Source: Streptomyces sp. JJ38
GTDB lineage: Bacteria > Actinomycetota > Actinomycetes > Streptomycetales > Streptomycetaceae
Assembly (NCBI RefSeq): GCF_019303475.1
Contig: NZ_JABLSI010000004.1
Coordinates: 124,001-188,000 of the forward strand
DNA: 64,000 nt
Reading direction: 5' to 3'
In this document: piece after piece, positions 27,939-37,022 of the stretch
How positions within the stretch are numbered: the first letter of the stretch is position 1
Layout of the letters: each line of letters opens with the position of its first letter
Notes under the pieces: generated by a model
Told to the model about the DNA's origin: nothing
Seen by the model: the letters and a program-made list of their open reading frames with translations, nothing else
Databases searched by the model: none
Translations under genes and position numbers: made by a program

Positions 27939-28307
27939 CTACTTGCCGGCTTCCCGGTTCAGGTAGTTGTAGACCGTGAACCGGCTGACCCCGAGAGCGG
28001 TGGCGACGGTCTCCACCCCGTGGCGCACGGAGAACGCGCCGCGCGACTCCAGCAGCCGCACCACGCGCTGCTTCGACTTCCGGTCCAGCTCGCTCAGCGG
28101 CTTTCCCTGAGCGCGCTCGAGCCCGGCCAGGATGTGGTCGAGGGACTCGGAGAGGTGGGGCAGCCGGACGGCCAGGACGTCCTCGCCCTCCCAGGCCAGC
28201 ACGACGTCGGCCTCGGTGGCGTCGTCGACGCCGATGATCTCGCCGCCCATCGCGTCGACCAGCGGCTTGACCGCCGTGGTGAATGGGTGTTCGCCCAAGC
28301 TACTCAT
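27939..28307 (-). CDS. small helix-turn-helix protein (HTH_22/DauR-like C-terminus)
   Basis: A 122-residue putative DNA-binding protein. The C-terminal ~45 residues (KQRVVRLLESRGAFSVRHGVETVATALGVSRFTVYNYLN) match the HTH of DauR/YheO-type regulators. The N-terminal half is shorter than the PAS-like domain of that family, whose members are usually about twice this length. It lies inside the purine/glyoxylate island and overlaps the start of the gene at 28304 by four bases, so it is a second candidate regulator for the local palindromes (inference). Confidence 0.65.
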   Translation of the reverse strand: MSSLGEHPFTTAVKPLVDAMGGEIIGVDDATEADVVLAWEGEDVLAVRLPHLSESLDHILAGLERAQGKPLSELDRKSKQRVVRLLESRGAFSVRHGVETVATALGVSRFTVYNYLNREAGK

Positions 28308-28570
28308 GCGTCACCCGGCTCCCGGTCGTCGGATTCGACCAAATTCACCTGCAATGACACACGAGTCGCCCCCGAGGCAAGGGTTCGGCGTAGCATCTCG
28401 TTCACCACGGCGAGCACCTCGTCCGCGGCCCCTTCGGCCGTATTGCCGAACGGGCCGACGTCGACGGCGTCCAGACCGGCGCGCTGCACGACCTCGCGTG
28501 CCACCACCGCGTGCTCCGGAGCCTCGTCCAGATCGAACGGCTCTGTCGTGAATTCCACTTTCAATCGCAC
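28304..28570 (-). CDS. small thiamine-binding (MTH1187/YqgV)-like protein
   Basis: An 88-residue protein opening with MRLKVEFTTEPFD and containing GPFGNTAEGAADEVLAVVNEMLRRTL and a terminal strand ATRVSLQVNLV. The ferredoxin-like pattern suggests the MTH1187/YkoF thiamine-binding superfamily. This identification is tentative. If right, thiamine sensing would be interesting next to glyoxylate carboligase, a thiamine-diphosphate enzyme. It is coupled to the HTH gene and divergent from hyi. Confidence 0.5.
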   Translation of the reverse strand: MRLKVEFTTEPFDLDEAPEHAVVAREVVQRAGLDAVDVGPFGNTAEGAADEVLAVVNEMLRRTLASGATRVSLQVNLVESDDREPGDA

Positions 28571-28626
28571 CGGCTCAACGTACCGCGCCGCCCCGTGGCC
28601 ACCATCGGCACATTTCGGACGCCCAC

Positions 28627-28656
28627 TTGACAGCGACGCGAAGCCGACTGCAATCT
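28627..28656 (+). promoter_or_regulatory. predicted hyi promoter
   Basis: TTGACA (28627-28632), 18-base spacer, CAATCT (28651-28656). The paired motif B sites begin at the last base of the -10 and cover the expected transcription start. Confidence 0.5.
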
Positions 28657-28691
28657 TCCATCAGATAGAAACTGACTTCCGCAATACGGAA
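28656..28691. promoter_or_regulatory. paired motif B operator, hyi
   Basis: TTCCA-TCAGA-TAGAA (28656-28670) and the perfect palindrome TTCCG-CAATA-CGGAA (28677-28691), centres 21 bp apart, six bases between them. The gcl promoter has the same geometry. This suggests two dimers on one face of the helix. Confidence 0.65.
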
Positions 28692-28720
28692 GGACCAGGG
28701 AAGGAGTCGGGTCTCCCCTC

Positions 28721-29566
28721 ATGGGTTACACGGACACACGCTTCACAGTGAACCTGTCGATCCTGTTCACCGAGTTCCCGCTGCTCGAGCGGCCGGCCGC
28801 CGCCGCAGCCGCGGGCTTCACCGCGGTGGAGCTGTGGTGGCCGTGGATCGACACGCCGACGCCGGAGCAGGCCGAGCTGGACGCCCTGCGCGACGCCCTC
28901 AACGACGCGGGAGTGCAGCTCACCGGGCTGAACTTCTACGCGGGACAGCTCCCCGGCCCCGACCGCGGCGCCCTCTCGGTGCCCGGTGAGGAGTCGGAGA
29001 GGTTCCGGGCGAACGTCGACGTCGCCGCCGACTTCGCGGCCTCCGTCGGCTGCAAGGCGCTCAACGCCCTCTACGGCAACCGGGTGGACGGCGTCGACCC
29101 GGCCGCCCAGGACGAGCTGGCCCTGGAGAACCTGACGACCGCCGCCCGCGCGGCGGACCGGGTCGGGGCGATCCTCCTGGTCGAGGCGCTGAACCAGCCC
29201 GAGTCACCGAAGTACCCGCTGGTGAGCGCACCGGCCGCGGTCGAGGTCGTGGAGAAGGTCAACGCCGCGACGGGCCTGGGGAACGCCAAGTTCCTGATGG
29301 ACCTCTACCACCTGTCGATGAACGGCGAGGACCTGGCCGAGGTGATCGAGAAGTACACCGCCGTCACCGGCCACGTGCAGATCGCCGACAACCCGGGGCG
29401 CGGCGCCCCCGGCACCGGCGACCTGGACTTCACCGACCTGCTGGACCGCCTGAAGAAGGCCGGGTACAGCGGCTGGGTCGGCCTGGAGTACAAGCCCGGC
29501 GACGCGCCGAGCGCCGGCAGCTTCGAATGGCTGCCCGCCCCGCTGCGCCCCGCCCCCGCGAACTGA
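28721..29566 (+). CDS. hyi: hydroxypyruvate isomerase
   Basis: A 281-residue TIM-barrel isomerase interconverting hydroxypyruvate and tartronate semialdehyde. Family landmarks are [23 protein letters not shown] at the start, [16 protein letters not shown] (catalytic Glu), [31 protein letters not shown] and VGLEYKPG near the end. It is followed by glxR 54 bases downstream, so the two probably form one transcript ending at the hairpin 30549-30601. Confidence 0.94.
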   Translation: MGYTDTRFTVNLSILFTEFPLLERPAAAAAAGFTAVELWWPWIDTPTPEQAELDALRDALNDAGVQLTGLNFYAGQLPGPDRGALSVPGEESERFRANVDVAADFAASVGCKALNALYGNRVDGVDPAAQDELALENLTTAARAADRVGAILLVEALNQPESPKYPLVSAPAAVEVVEKVNAATGLGNAKFLMDLYHLSMNGEDLAEVIEKYTAVTGHVQIADNPGRGAPGTGDLDFTDLLDRLKKAGYSGWVGLEYKPGDAPSAGSFEWLPAPLRPAPAN

Positions 29567-29620
29567 GCACCGCGCTCCTCCCGCTTCCCCTCCCGCACGG
29601 CACCGAAAGGCACCGAACAC

Positions 29621-30523
29621 ATGAGCAGCAACCTTCCGAAGATCGCCTGGGTCGGCCTGGGCATCATGGGCTCGCCGATGGCCGAGAACCTGATCAAGGC
29701 CGGCTACTCCGTCACCGGCTTCACCCTCGAGCAGGAGAAGCTGGACCGGCTCGCGGCCAACGGCGGCACCGCCGCCGGCTCGATCGCCGAGGCCGTCGAG
29801 GACGCCGACGTGGTCATCACGATGGTGCCCGCCGACCCACACGTGAAGGCCGTCATCCTCGGCGAGGACGGCGTGATCGCGAACGCCAAGCAGGGCGCCA
29901 CGATCATCGACATGTCCTCGATCACCCCGCAGACCTCCATCGCGGTGGCCGAGGCCGCAGCCGCGGCGGACAAGGGCCTCAAGGTGCTCGACGCCCCCGT
30001 CTCCGGCGGCGAGGCGGGCGCGATCGAGGCCGTCCTGTCCATCATGGTCGGCGGCGAGCAGGACGTCTTCGACGCCTCCAAGCCGATCCTCGAGGCGCTG
30101 GGCAAGACCATCATCCTGTGCGGCCCGCACGGCGCCGGCCAGACGGTGAAGGCCGCCAACCAGCTCATCGTCGCCGTCAACATCCAGGCCTGCGCGGAGG
30201 CCGTCGTCTTCCTGGAGAAGTCCGGCGTGAACCTGGAGGCCGCCCTGGAGGTCCTCAACGGCGGTCTCGCCGGCTCCACGGTGCTGTCGCGCAAGAAGGA
30301 CAACTTCAAGAACCGCGACTTCAAGCCCGGTTTCCGCATCGACCTCCACCACAAGGACATGGGCATCGTCACGGACGCGGCCCGCAGCGTCGGCGCCGCG
30401 CTGCCGGTCGGCGCGGTCGTCGCCCAGCTCGTCGCCTCGCTGCGCGCCCAGGGCGACGGCGGCCTGGACCACTCCGCGCTGCTGCGCGCCGTCGAGCGGC
30501 TCTCGGGCGACCAGGTCGCCTGA
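29621..30523 (+). CDS. glxR: tartronate semialdehyde reductase (2-hydroxy-3-oxopropionate reductase)
   Basis: A 300-residue beta-hydroxyacid dehydrogenase reducing tartronate semialdehyde to glycerate. The dinucleotide motif is [20 protein letters not shown] at residues 10-29. The substrate motif is [13 protein letters not shown], and the catalytic lysine lies in [14 protein letters not shown]. The C-terminal helix has [16 protein letters not shown]. It completes the route from Gcl, with Hyi upstream. Confidence 0.95.
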   Translation: MSSNLPKIAWVGLGIMGSPMAENLIKAGYSVTGFTLEQEKLDRLAANGGTAAGSIAEAVEDADVVITMVPADPHVKAVILGEDGVIANAKQGATIIDMSSITPQTSIAVAEAAAAADKGLKVLDAPVSGGEAGAIEAVLSIMVGGEQDVFDASKPILEALGKTIILCGPHGAGQTVKAANQLIVAVNIQACAEAVVFLEKSGVNLEAALEVLNGGLAGSTVLSRKKDNFKNRDFKPGFRIDLHHKDMGIVTDAARSVGAALPVGAVVAQLVASLRAQGDGGLDHSALLRAVERLSGDQVA

Positions 30524-30548
30524 GCCGCCCAAGCGGGACCCCCAGCCT

Positions 30549-30601
30549 CCGGGTGGCGGCGCTGACAACCTGTCCTGTCGCGCCCAGGCGCCGCCACCCG
30601 G
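30549..30601 (+). terminator. hairpin after glxR
   Basis: Perfect 14-base stem CCGGGTGGCGGCGC / GCGCCGCCACCCGG with a 25-base loop. It stands between glxR and the katA operator, ending four bases before that operator. Confidence 0.75.
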
Positions 30602-30604
30602 AAT

Positions 30605-30646
30605 TTCAACAAACTGTTGACGTGCTGCCGCAGCCGTCCTTACGCT
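30605..30646 (+). promoter_or_regulatory. katA promoter with motif A operator (30605-30621)
   Basis: TTCAAC-AAACT-GTTGAC spans 30605-30621. Its right half contributes the -35 TTGACG (30617-30622), followed by an 18-base spacer and TACGCT (30641-30646). No motif B pair is present here. Confidence 0.62.
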
Positions 30647-30693
30647 CCACATCCGCGGAAGTCCCCTTCCGCGCTCACGTACGGAAGGTCACG

Positions 30694-32151
30694 ATGTCCA
30701 AGCCCACGCTGACGACCGAGTCCGGCGCCCCGGTCGCCGACAACCAGAACTCCGCCACCGCCGGCGTCGGCGGTCCGATCCTCCTGCAGGACCAGCACCT
30801 CCTGGAGAAGCTCGCCCGCTTCAACCGTGAGCGCATCCCGGAGCGGGTCGTGCACGCCCGCGGCTCCGGCGCCTACGGCCACTTCGAGGTCACCGACGAC
30901 GTCACCGGCTTCACGCGGGCCGCGTTCCTGGACACCATCGGCAAGCGCACGGAGGTCTTCCTCCGCTTCTCCACCGTGGCGGACAGCCTCGGCGGGGCCG
31001 ACGCCGTGCGCGACCCCCGCGGCTTCGCCGTGAAGTTCTACACCGAGGAGGGCAACTACGACCTCGTCGGCAACAACACCCCCGTCTTCTTCATCAAGGA
31101 CCCGCTGAAGTTCCCCGACTTCATCCACTCGCAGAAGCGCGACCCCTTCACCGGCAAGCAGGAGCCGGACAACGTCTGGGACTTCTGGGCCCACGCCCCC
31201 GAGGCCACGCACCAGGTCACCTGGCTCATGGGCGACCGCGGTATCCCGGCCTCCTACCGCCACATGAACGGCTACGGCTCCCACACCTACCAGTGGACCA
31301 ACGCCGAGGGCGAGGCCTTCTTCGTCAAGTACCACTTCAAGACGAACCAGGGCATCCGCTGCCTGAGCAGCGAGCAGGGCGCCGAGCTGGCCGGGCAGGA
31401 CCCGAACAGCCACCAGACGGACCTGCTCCAGGCCATCGAGCGGGGCGTGCACCCGTCCTGGACGCTGTACGTGCAGGTCATGCCGGCCGCCGAGGCCGCG
31501 GAGTACCGGTTCAACCCGTTCGACCTGACCAAGGTGTGGCCGCACTCCGACTACCCGCTGCAGCGAGTGGGCCGGCTCGTCCTGGACCGCAACCCGGACA
31601 ACGTCTTCGCCGAGGTCGAGCAGTCCGCGTTCTCGCCGAACAACTTCGTGCCCGGCATCGGCCCCTCGCCGGACAAGATGCTGCAGGGCCGGCTGTTCGC
31701 CTACGCCGACGCGCACCGGTACCGCCTGGGTGTCAACCACACCCAGCTCCCGGTCAACGCGCCGAAGGCGACCACGGCGGAGAACTACGGGCGGGACGGT
31801 TTCATGGCCACCAACGCCCAGGGCCGGGACGCGAAGAACTACGAGCCCAACTCCTACGGCGGCCCGGTGGAGACCGGTCAGCCGCTGGCGGCCCCGTTCG
31901 CCGTGGTGGGCCACACCGGCACCCACGCCGCCCCGCTGCACGCCAAGGACGACGACTTCTTCCAGGCCGGTGAGCTCTACCGGCTGATGTCGGAGGAAGA
32001 GAAGGGCCGCCTGGTGGCGAACATCGCCGGCGGTCTGTCCCAGGTGACCCGCGACGATGTCGTGGAGAAGAACCTCGCCCACTTCCACGCCGCCGACCCG
32101 GACTACGGCCAGCGCGTCGAGGAGGCTGTGCGCGAGCTGCGCGAAGGCTGA
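30694..32151 (+). CDS. katA: monofunctional haem catalase
   Basis: A 485-residue clade 3 (small-subunit) catalase. The distal His is in [12 protein letters not shown], the essential Asn in [12 protein letters not shown], and the proximal haem Tyr in [19 protein letters not shown]-binding region residues are present near VWPHSDYPL. The start has GGAAGG upstream. The shared palindrome with uraD and gcl places it in the purine regulon, where it would detoxify uricase peroxide (inference). Confidence 0.95.
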   Translation: MSKPTLTTESGAPVADNQNSATAGVGGPILLQDQHLLEKLARFNRERIPERVVHARGSGAYGHFEVTDDVTGFTRAAFLDTIGKRTEVFLRFSTVADSLGGADAVRDPRGFAVKFYTEEGNYDLVGNNTPVFFIKDPLKFPDFIHSQKRDPFTGKQEPDNVWDFWAHAPEATHQVTWLMGDRGIPASYRHMNGYGSHTYQWTNAEGEAFFVKYHFKTNQGIRCLSSEQGAELAGQDPNSHQTDLLQAIERGVHPSWTLYVQVMPAAEAAEYRFNPFDLTKVWPHSDYPLQRVGRLVLDRNPDNVFAEVEQSAFSPNNFVPGIGPSPDKMLQGRLFAYADAHRYRLGVNHTQLPVNAPKATTAENYGRDGFMATNAQGRDAKNYEPNSYGGPVETGQPLAAPFAVVGHTGTHAAPLHAKDDDFFQAGELYRLMSEEEKGRLVANIAGGLSQVTRDDVVEKNLAHFHAADPDYGQRVEEAVRELREG

Positions 32152-32173
32152 TTGGGAGGTCAGCCTGAGCGCA

Positions 32174-32221
32174 GTCCCGCACCGCCGGCCCGTGGACGAG
32201 GGGTGGCCGGCGGTGCGGGAC
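32174..32221 (+). terminator. hairpin after katA
   Basis: Perfect 17-base stem GTCCCGCACCGCCGGCC / GGCCGGCGGTGCGGGAC, loop 14 bases, beginning 23 bases after the katA stop. The bases just before it (TTGGGAGGTC...GCGCAG) recall the left end of the intergenic repeat family. Confidence 0.8.
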
Positions 32222-32317
32222 ACAACTCGACGCCCGTCGACTGCCCTTGAAGCCCGCCCGGGGGCGCGAACGTCCTGTCGCGCCCAGCCTCGCACCCTCG
32301 GGCGCTCTACTTCCCCA

Positions 32318-32347
32318 CCGGGCCCCGCGTTCGCCTGCGGGGCCCGG
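32318..32347. terminator. hairpin upstream of the zinc-ribbon gene
   Basis: Perfect 11-base stem CCGGGCCCCGC / GCGGGGCCCGG with an 8-base loop, 22 bases before the ATG of the next gene. It could be a second terminator for katA or a structure limiting expression of that gene. Confidence 0.45.
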
Positions 32348-32369
32348 CCGTTTCAGGGACCATGGACCG

Positions 32370-33077
32370 ATGGCGGACATGAGCGAGAACAGGTCGGTAC
32401 GGTGCCCCGTCTGCCGGCGTGAGCACCGCTACGTTCCGCCCAGTTACCCGTGTCCCTGCGGCGCCGCGGTGGTGCTGTCCCTCGCACCCGGCGGCACCCC
32501 GACGCGGATCAGGCGGCGCACCTGGGCGGGTTCCTGGGTGGCCGTTCCCTGCGGAGCCTGCGGACGCAGCGACGACTGGCCGCAGCCGGAGGTGTGCTGC
32601 CCCTGCGGCGCTCTGCTCGTCCTGCCGGTGGACCGGACGGGGTCCGCCGGAGGGCCGGAGGCGGTCGGTGGACCGGTCGGGGGTTCACCGACCGACCCGC
32701 CCGTCTTCACGCCCGTGACCATCCGCACCGCACGCGACGCGGTGCTGGCCGCCGCGCAGTACCTGCGCTGGCTCGGCTTCACCGACATCGTGATGGCGCA
32801 CACGCCTCCGGCGTCCGGTGTGGACCTGCGCGGACGGGGCGTCGTCGCCCACATCGACCCGTCGACGACGCCGATCGACGCGTCCACCGTGGAGACGGTG
32901 TGGCTGACGGGGATGCACGGCTCCGCGAGGGCCGTCTGCTTCGCCCTGGCCGGGTACGAGCAGGAGGCGTCCACCCGCGCCGAGGCGATCGGCGTCCCCC
33001 TGTTCGTCCTCGACCTGACGGGCACTCCGCAGCCGGTCAACGACGCGGCTCAGGCACTGGTCACCACCCGCGCCTGA
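32370..33077 (+). CDS. double zinc-ribbon protein with degenerate Mrr-like domain
   Basis: A 235-residue protein of uncertain function. Two zinc ribbons are visible: Cys12/15/28/30 (CPVC...CPC) and Cys61/64/76 or 77/79 (CGAC...CCPC). After a Gly/Pro linker, residues ~117-232 resemble the Mrr-type restriction endonuclease fold (AAAQYLRWLGFTDIVM, GVDLRGRGVVAHID, then FALAGYEQEASTRAEAIGVPLFVLDL). In active Mrr proteins the strand after the Asp carries QxK; here it reads HID, so nuclease activity is doubtful. The fold assignment is by eye. Isolated between hairpins. Confidence 0.6.
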   Translation: MADMSENRSVRCPVCRREHRYVPPSYPCPCGAAVVLSLAPGGTPTRIRRRTWAGSWVAVPCGACGRSDDWPQPEVCCPCGALLVLPVDRTGSAGGPEAVGGPVGGSPTDPPVFTPVTIRTARDAVLAAAQYLRWLGFTDIVMAHTPPASGVDLRGRGVVAHIDPSTTPIDASTVETVWLTGMHGSARAVCFALAGYEQEASTRAEAIGVPLFVLDLTGTPQPVNDAAQALVTTRA

Positions 33078-33098
33078 GCCCGCTCCGCCCGGCCCCCG

Positions 33099-33120
33099 GG
33101 CCCGCGCCCCGACGCGGGCC
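33099..33120 (+). terminator. hairpin after the zinc-ribbon gene
   Basis: Perfect 8-base stem GGCCCGCG / CGCGGGCC with a 6-base loop, 22 bases after the stop. Confidence 0.6.
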
Positions 33121-33279
33121 GCACCCCGAGCCCGTCCACGACCCCGTGGCCCGCGTACGCCGCGTCGCGGGGCCGTTGGGCCGTCAGGCCGTCCGGTCCG
33201 CACGGCTCGCGCCCCAGCGGCACCATCGCCGTCCGCCCCTCTCCTCCCGCGCGCTCCCCTGCCGTCGCACCGACCCGGG

Positions 33280-33310
33280 GTTGACGGTTTGTTGAAGCCC
33301 GCCGTACATT
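33280..33310 (+). promoter_or_regulatory. gcl promoter with degenerate motif A (33280-33296)
   Basis: TTGACG (33281-33286), 18-base spacer, TACATT (33305-33310). The 17 bases GTTGACGGTTTGTTGAA match the katA site (read on the other strand) at 14 of 17 positions, but the left arm is degenerate. Confidence 0.58.
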
Positions 33311-33313
33311 GTT

Positions 33314-33349
33314 TTCCATAATTCAGAACGTGTATTCCGTAATACGGAA
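33314..33349. promoter_or_regulatory. paired motif B operator, gcl
   Basis: TTCCA-TAATT-CAGAA (33314-33328) and perfect TTCCG-TAATA-CGGAA (33335-33349), centres 21 bp apart with six bases between, exactly as at hyi. The pair covers the predicted transcription start. Confidence 0.7.
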
Positions 33350-33379
33350 AAGCCATGCACGGTCGACCCAGGAGCATCA

Positions 33380-35158
<1,779 letters not shown>

Positions 35159-35175
35159 CGGTCGGGGACAGCAGG

Positions 35176-35214
35176 CCGAGGGGCCCCGGTTCAGCACGAG
35201 CCGGGGCCCCTCGG
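35176..35214 (+). terminator. hairpin after gcl
   Basis: Perfect 14-base stem CCGAGGGGCCCCGG / CCGGGGCCCCTCGG, loop 11 bases, starting 17 bases after the gcl stop. Confidence 0.82.
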
Positions 35215-35234
35215 TCGTTCCCGAGGGGCTTGTA

Positions 35235-35294
35235 ATCAAGTTTGACTAGCAGCCCTACGGAGCCTTACCCTCCCAAGGTCATCAAGTTTGACTA
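35235..35294. promoter_or_regulatory. twin ATCAAGTTTGACTA sites
   Basis: The 14-mer ATCAAGTTTGACTA occurs at 35235-35248 and 35281-35294, 46 bp apart. Each has a TCAA-GT-TTGA core. With TA on its left, the first copy is a near-perfect 16-base palindrome. The second ends 18 bases before the ATG of the gene at 35313. They look like operators for a MarR- or HxlR-type regulator not encoded here. Confidence 0.55.
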
Positions 35295-35312
35295 CATTCA
35301 GGGGGAGCCAGC

Positions 35313-35800
35313 ATGACGTTCCACTACGACCTCAACGCCCGCCTCACCGGCCACTCCCCCACCGCGGAGGAGCGCGCCAGCCTGGAGGCGTGGTTCGCCG
35401 AGTACGACGCGGCCAGCGGCAAGGGCGACGTCGCGGCCATGGGCGACGCGGCCGTCTTCCCGCTCAACCTGGTCAGCGACGACTCCTCCGGCAACGCCTG
35501 GACCGGCCAGTGGGACCGTGAGCGGTTCACCGCGACGATGACGCGGGTCATGGGCGAGGCGGCCGACGGTGGCGGGAGCTCACCTTCACCTCCGAACGCA
35601 CACCCGTCTTCCTCAGCCCCGCGCTCGTCGTCGTGTTCACCCGATCGACGATGACCGTGACAGGCGAGGACGGGCCGGGCCAGCAGATGACGTACGCCGA
35701 CATCCTCGTCCGCAGCGGGGGGACATGGGCCTTCCAGACGATGATCCAGGCAGGGTGGGGCGACATGCTGAACGGCATGCCGGACATGGCACAAGGGTGA
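35313..35800 (+). pseudogene. frameshifted NTF2-like (SnoaL/DUF4440-type) gene
   Basis: The ATG follows GGGGGAG and opens MTFHYDLNARLTGHSPTAEE, continuing with normal codon use to MTRVMGEAADG near 35568. From there the coding signal moves to another frame: RELTFTSERTPVFLSPAL, LVVVFTRSTMT, YADILVRSGGTWAFQTMIQ, ending at TGA 35798-35800. Joined, this is ~162 residues with the helix-then-sheet pattern of small NTF2-like proteins. A one-base loss around 35561-35575 explains it; sequencing error is as likely as a real mutation. No slippery sequence is visible. Confidence 0.72.
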
Positions 35801-35841
35801 GGTCCGCCGTCCGCCGCCGGTGATGGTGCACGATCAGGGAT

Positions 35842-36891
35842 GTGCGGACACAAGAGTATGACCAGCCGACGAACGCCAGGCTGGTTCCCAAGCCCCAACC
35901 CATGCCCGCGGCCGAGTGCGTGCCGCCGTCCGCTTCCCGCCGCGGACGGCGGCGCCTCCGGCCGGTCGCCGGGCTCACCGCGCTGCTGTTGCTGCCGCCC
36001 AGCGCCGGCCTGAGCGCCCGCGCCCTGGGCTGGGACGGGCCCATGCCCCTCCCCCAGCTCCTCGCCTTCCTGCCGTGGTTCCTCGTCCCCGGCTGGATCG
36101 CCCTCGCCGTCGCCGTCCTGGCCCGCCGCCCGCTGCTGAGCGGATGGGCGCTGGCCGTCCTGGGCACGACCGCCTGGTTCCTCCAGCCCTACGGCCCGGC
36201 GGTCACGACGCCCTCCGGTGAACCGAGGGCACAGATCCGGGTCCTGAGCGCCAACCTCGAGTTCGGCAACGCCACCGGCGGCCTGCTCGACGTCCTGCGC
36301 CGGGAGCGACCGCACCTGGTCTCCGTCCAGGAGTGCGACCGGCGCTGCGCCGAGGCCCTGAACACCCCCGGGCTGCGGCGGGCCTACCCCCACCGCGTCA
36401 TCCGCGGGAACGAACCGGCCGAGGGCTCAGCCCTGCTCAGCGTCTACCCGCTCAGCGAGGTGGGGCAGATCCCCGGCCAGCTGTCGATGCCGAGCGCCGT
36501 GGCGGACGTGGCGGGCGTGCCCGTGCGGGTTCACGTCGTCCACCCCATGCCGCCGCGCCTCGGCTCCATGGACGCCTGGGAACGGGACCTGGACGCCGTG
36601 CGGCGGGCCGCCGAGCGCCGGGGCACGGCCCGCACCATCGTCGCCGGCGACTTCAACGCCTCCCAGGACCACGCCGCCTTCCGGGCCATCCTCGACACCG
36701 GGCTGCGGGACGCCGCCCGGGGCCTCGGCCACTCCCGGACGCCGACCTGGCCGGCGGCCACCGCGCCACTGCTGGGCGTCCAGATCGACCACGTCCTGCT
36801 GAGCGAGCGGCTCACCCCGGTCGGGGCGCGGTTCCTCGACCTGCCCGGCACCGACCACCGGGCCGTGCTCACCGACGTCCAGGTGCGTTGA
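35842..36891 (+). CDS. membrane-anchored endonuclease/exonuclease/phosphatase-family protein
   Basis: A 349-residue protein. An Arg-rich cytoplasmic N-terminus is followed by three hydrophobic segments (LTALLLLPPSAGL, LAFLPWFLVPGWIALAVAVLA and GWALAVLGTTAWFL). A complete EEP catalytic domain then begins around residue 130: LSANLEFGNA, SVQECD, VHPMPP, VAGDFNAS, QIDHVLL and GTDHRAV carry all expected Asn, Glu, His and Asp residues. The domain probably faces outward. The substrate may be nucleic acid, phospholipid or another phosphodiester. GTG 35842 (AGGGA upstream) is chosen; ATG 35902 is possible. Confidence 0.82.
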   Translation: MRTQEYDQPTNARLVPKPQPMPAAECVPPSASRRGRRRLRPVAGLTALLLLPPSAGLSARALGWDGPMPLPQLLAFLPWFLVPGWIALAVAVLARRPLLSGWALAVLGTTAWFLQPYGPAVTTPSGEPRAQIRVLSANLEFGNATGGLLDVLRRERPHLVSVQECDRRCAEALNTPGLRRAYPHRVIRGNEPAEGSALLSVYPLSEVGQIPGQLSMPSAVADVAGVPVRVHVVHPMPPRLGSMDAWERDLDAVRRAAERRGTARTIVAGDFNASQDHAAFRAILDTGLRDAARGLGHSRTPTWPAATAPLLGVQIDHVLLSERLTPVGARFLDLPGTDHRAVLTDVQVR

Positions 36892-37022
36892 GGCCGACCC
36901 ACCAGGCCGCCACGGCGGCACACCCGCGGCCGCCGGGAACGGGGCACGGCCGCGAGGCGTTGTACCGGAGGCGGTGAGGCAAGCCCCGGCCCTTGGCGGC
37001 GGGCCACGGAGGAGGAGCGCCG

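Larger units (their letters stand above)
33078..33379. promoter_or_regulatory. gcl upstream region
   Basis: This 302-base gap has a terminator-like stem at 33099-33120 just after the zinc-ribbon gene, about 150 bases with no recognisable signal, and then the gcl promoter with motif A (33280-33296) and paired motif B (33314-33349). No gene is supported in it. Confidence 0.65.

Noticed and set aside
30662..30686. TTCCG...CGGAA halves just before the katA start, considered as a motif B site
   Set aside because: The halves are separated by ten bases instead of five, and one half is part of the ribosome-binding region.
35550..35590. Programmed ribosomal frameshift in the NTF2-like gene
   Set aside because: No slippery heptamer, downstream pseudoknot or internal Shine-Dalgarno can be seen; mutation or sequence error is simpler.
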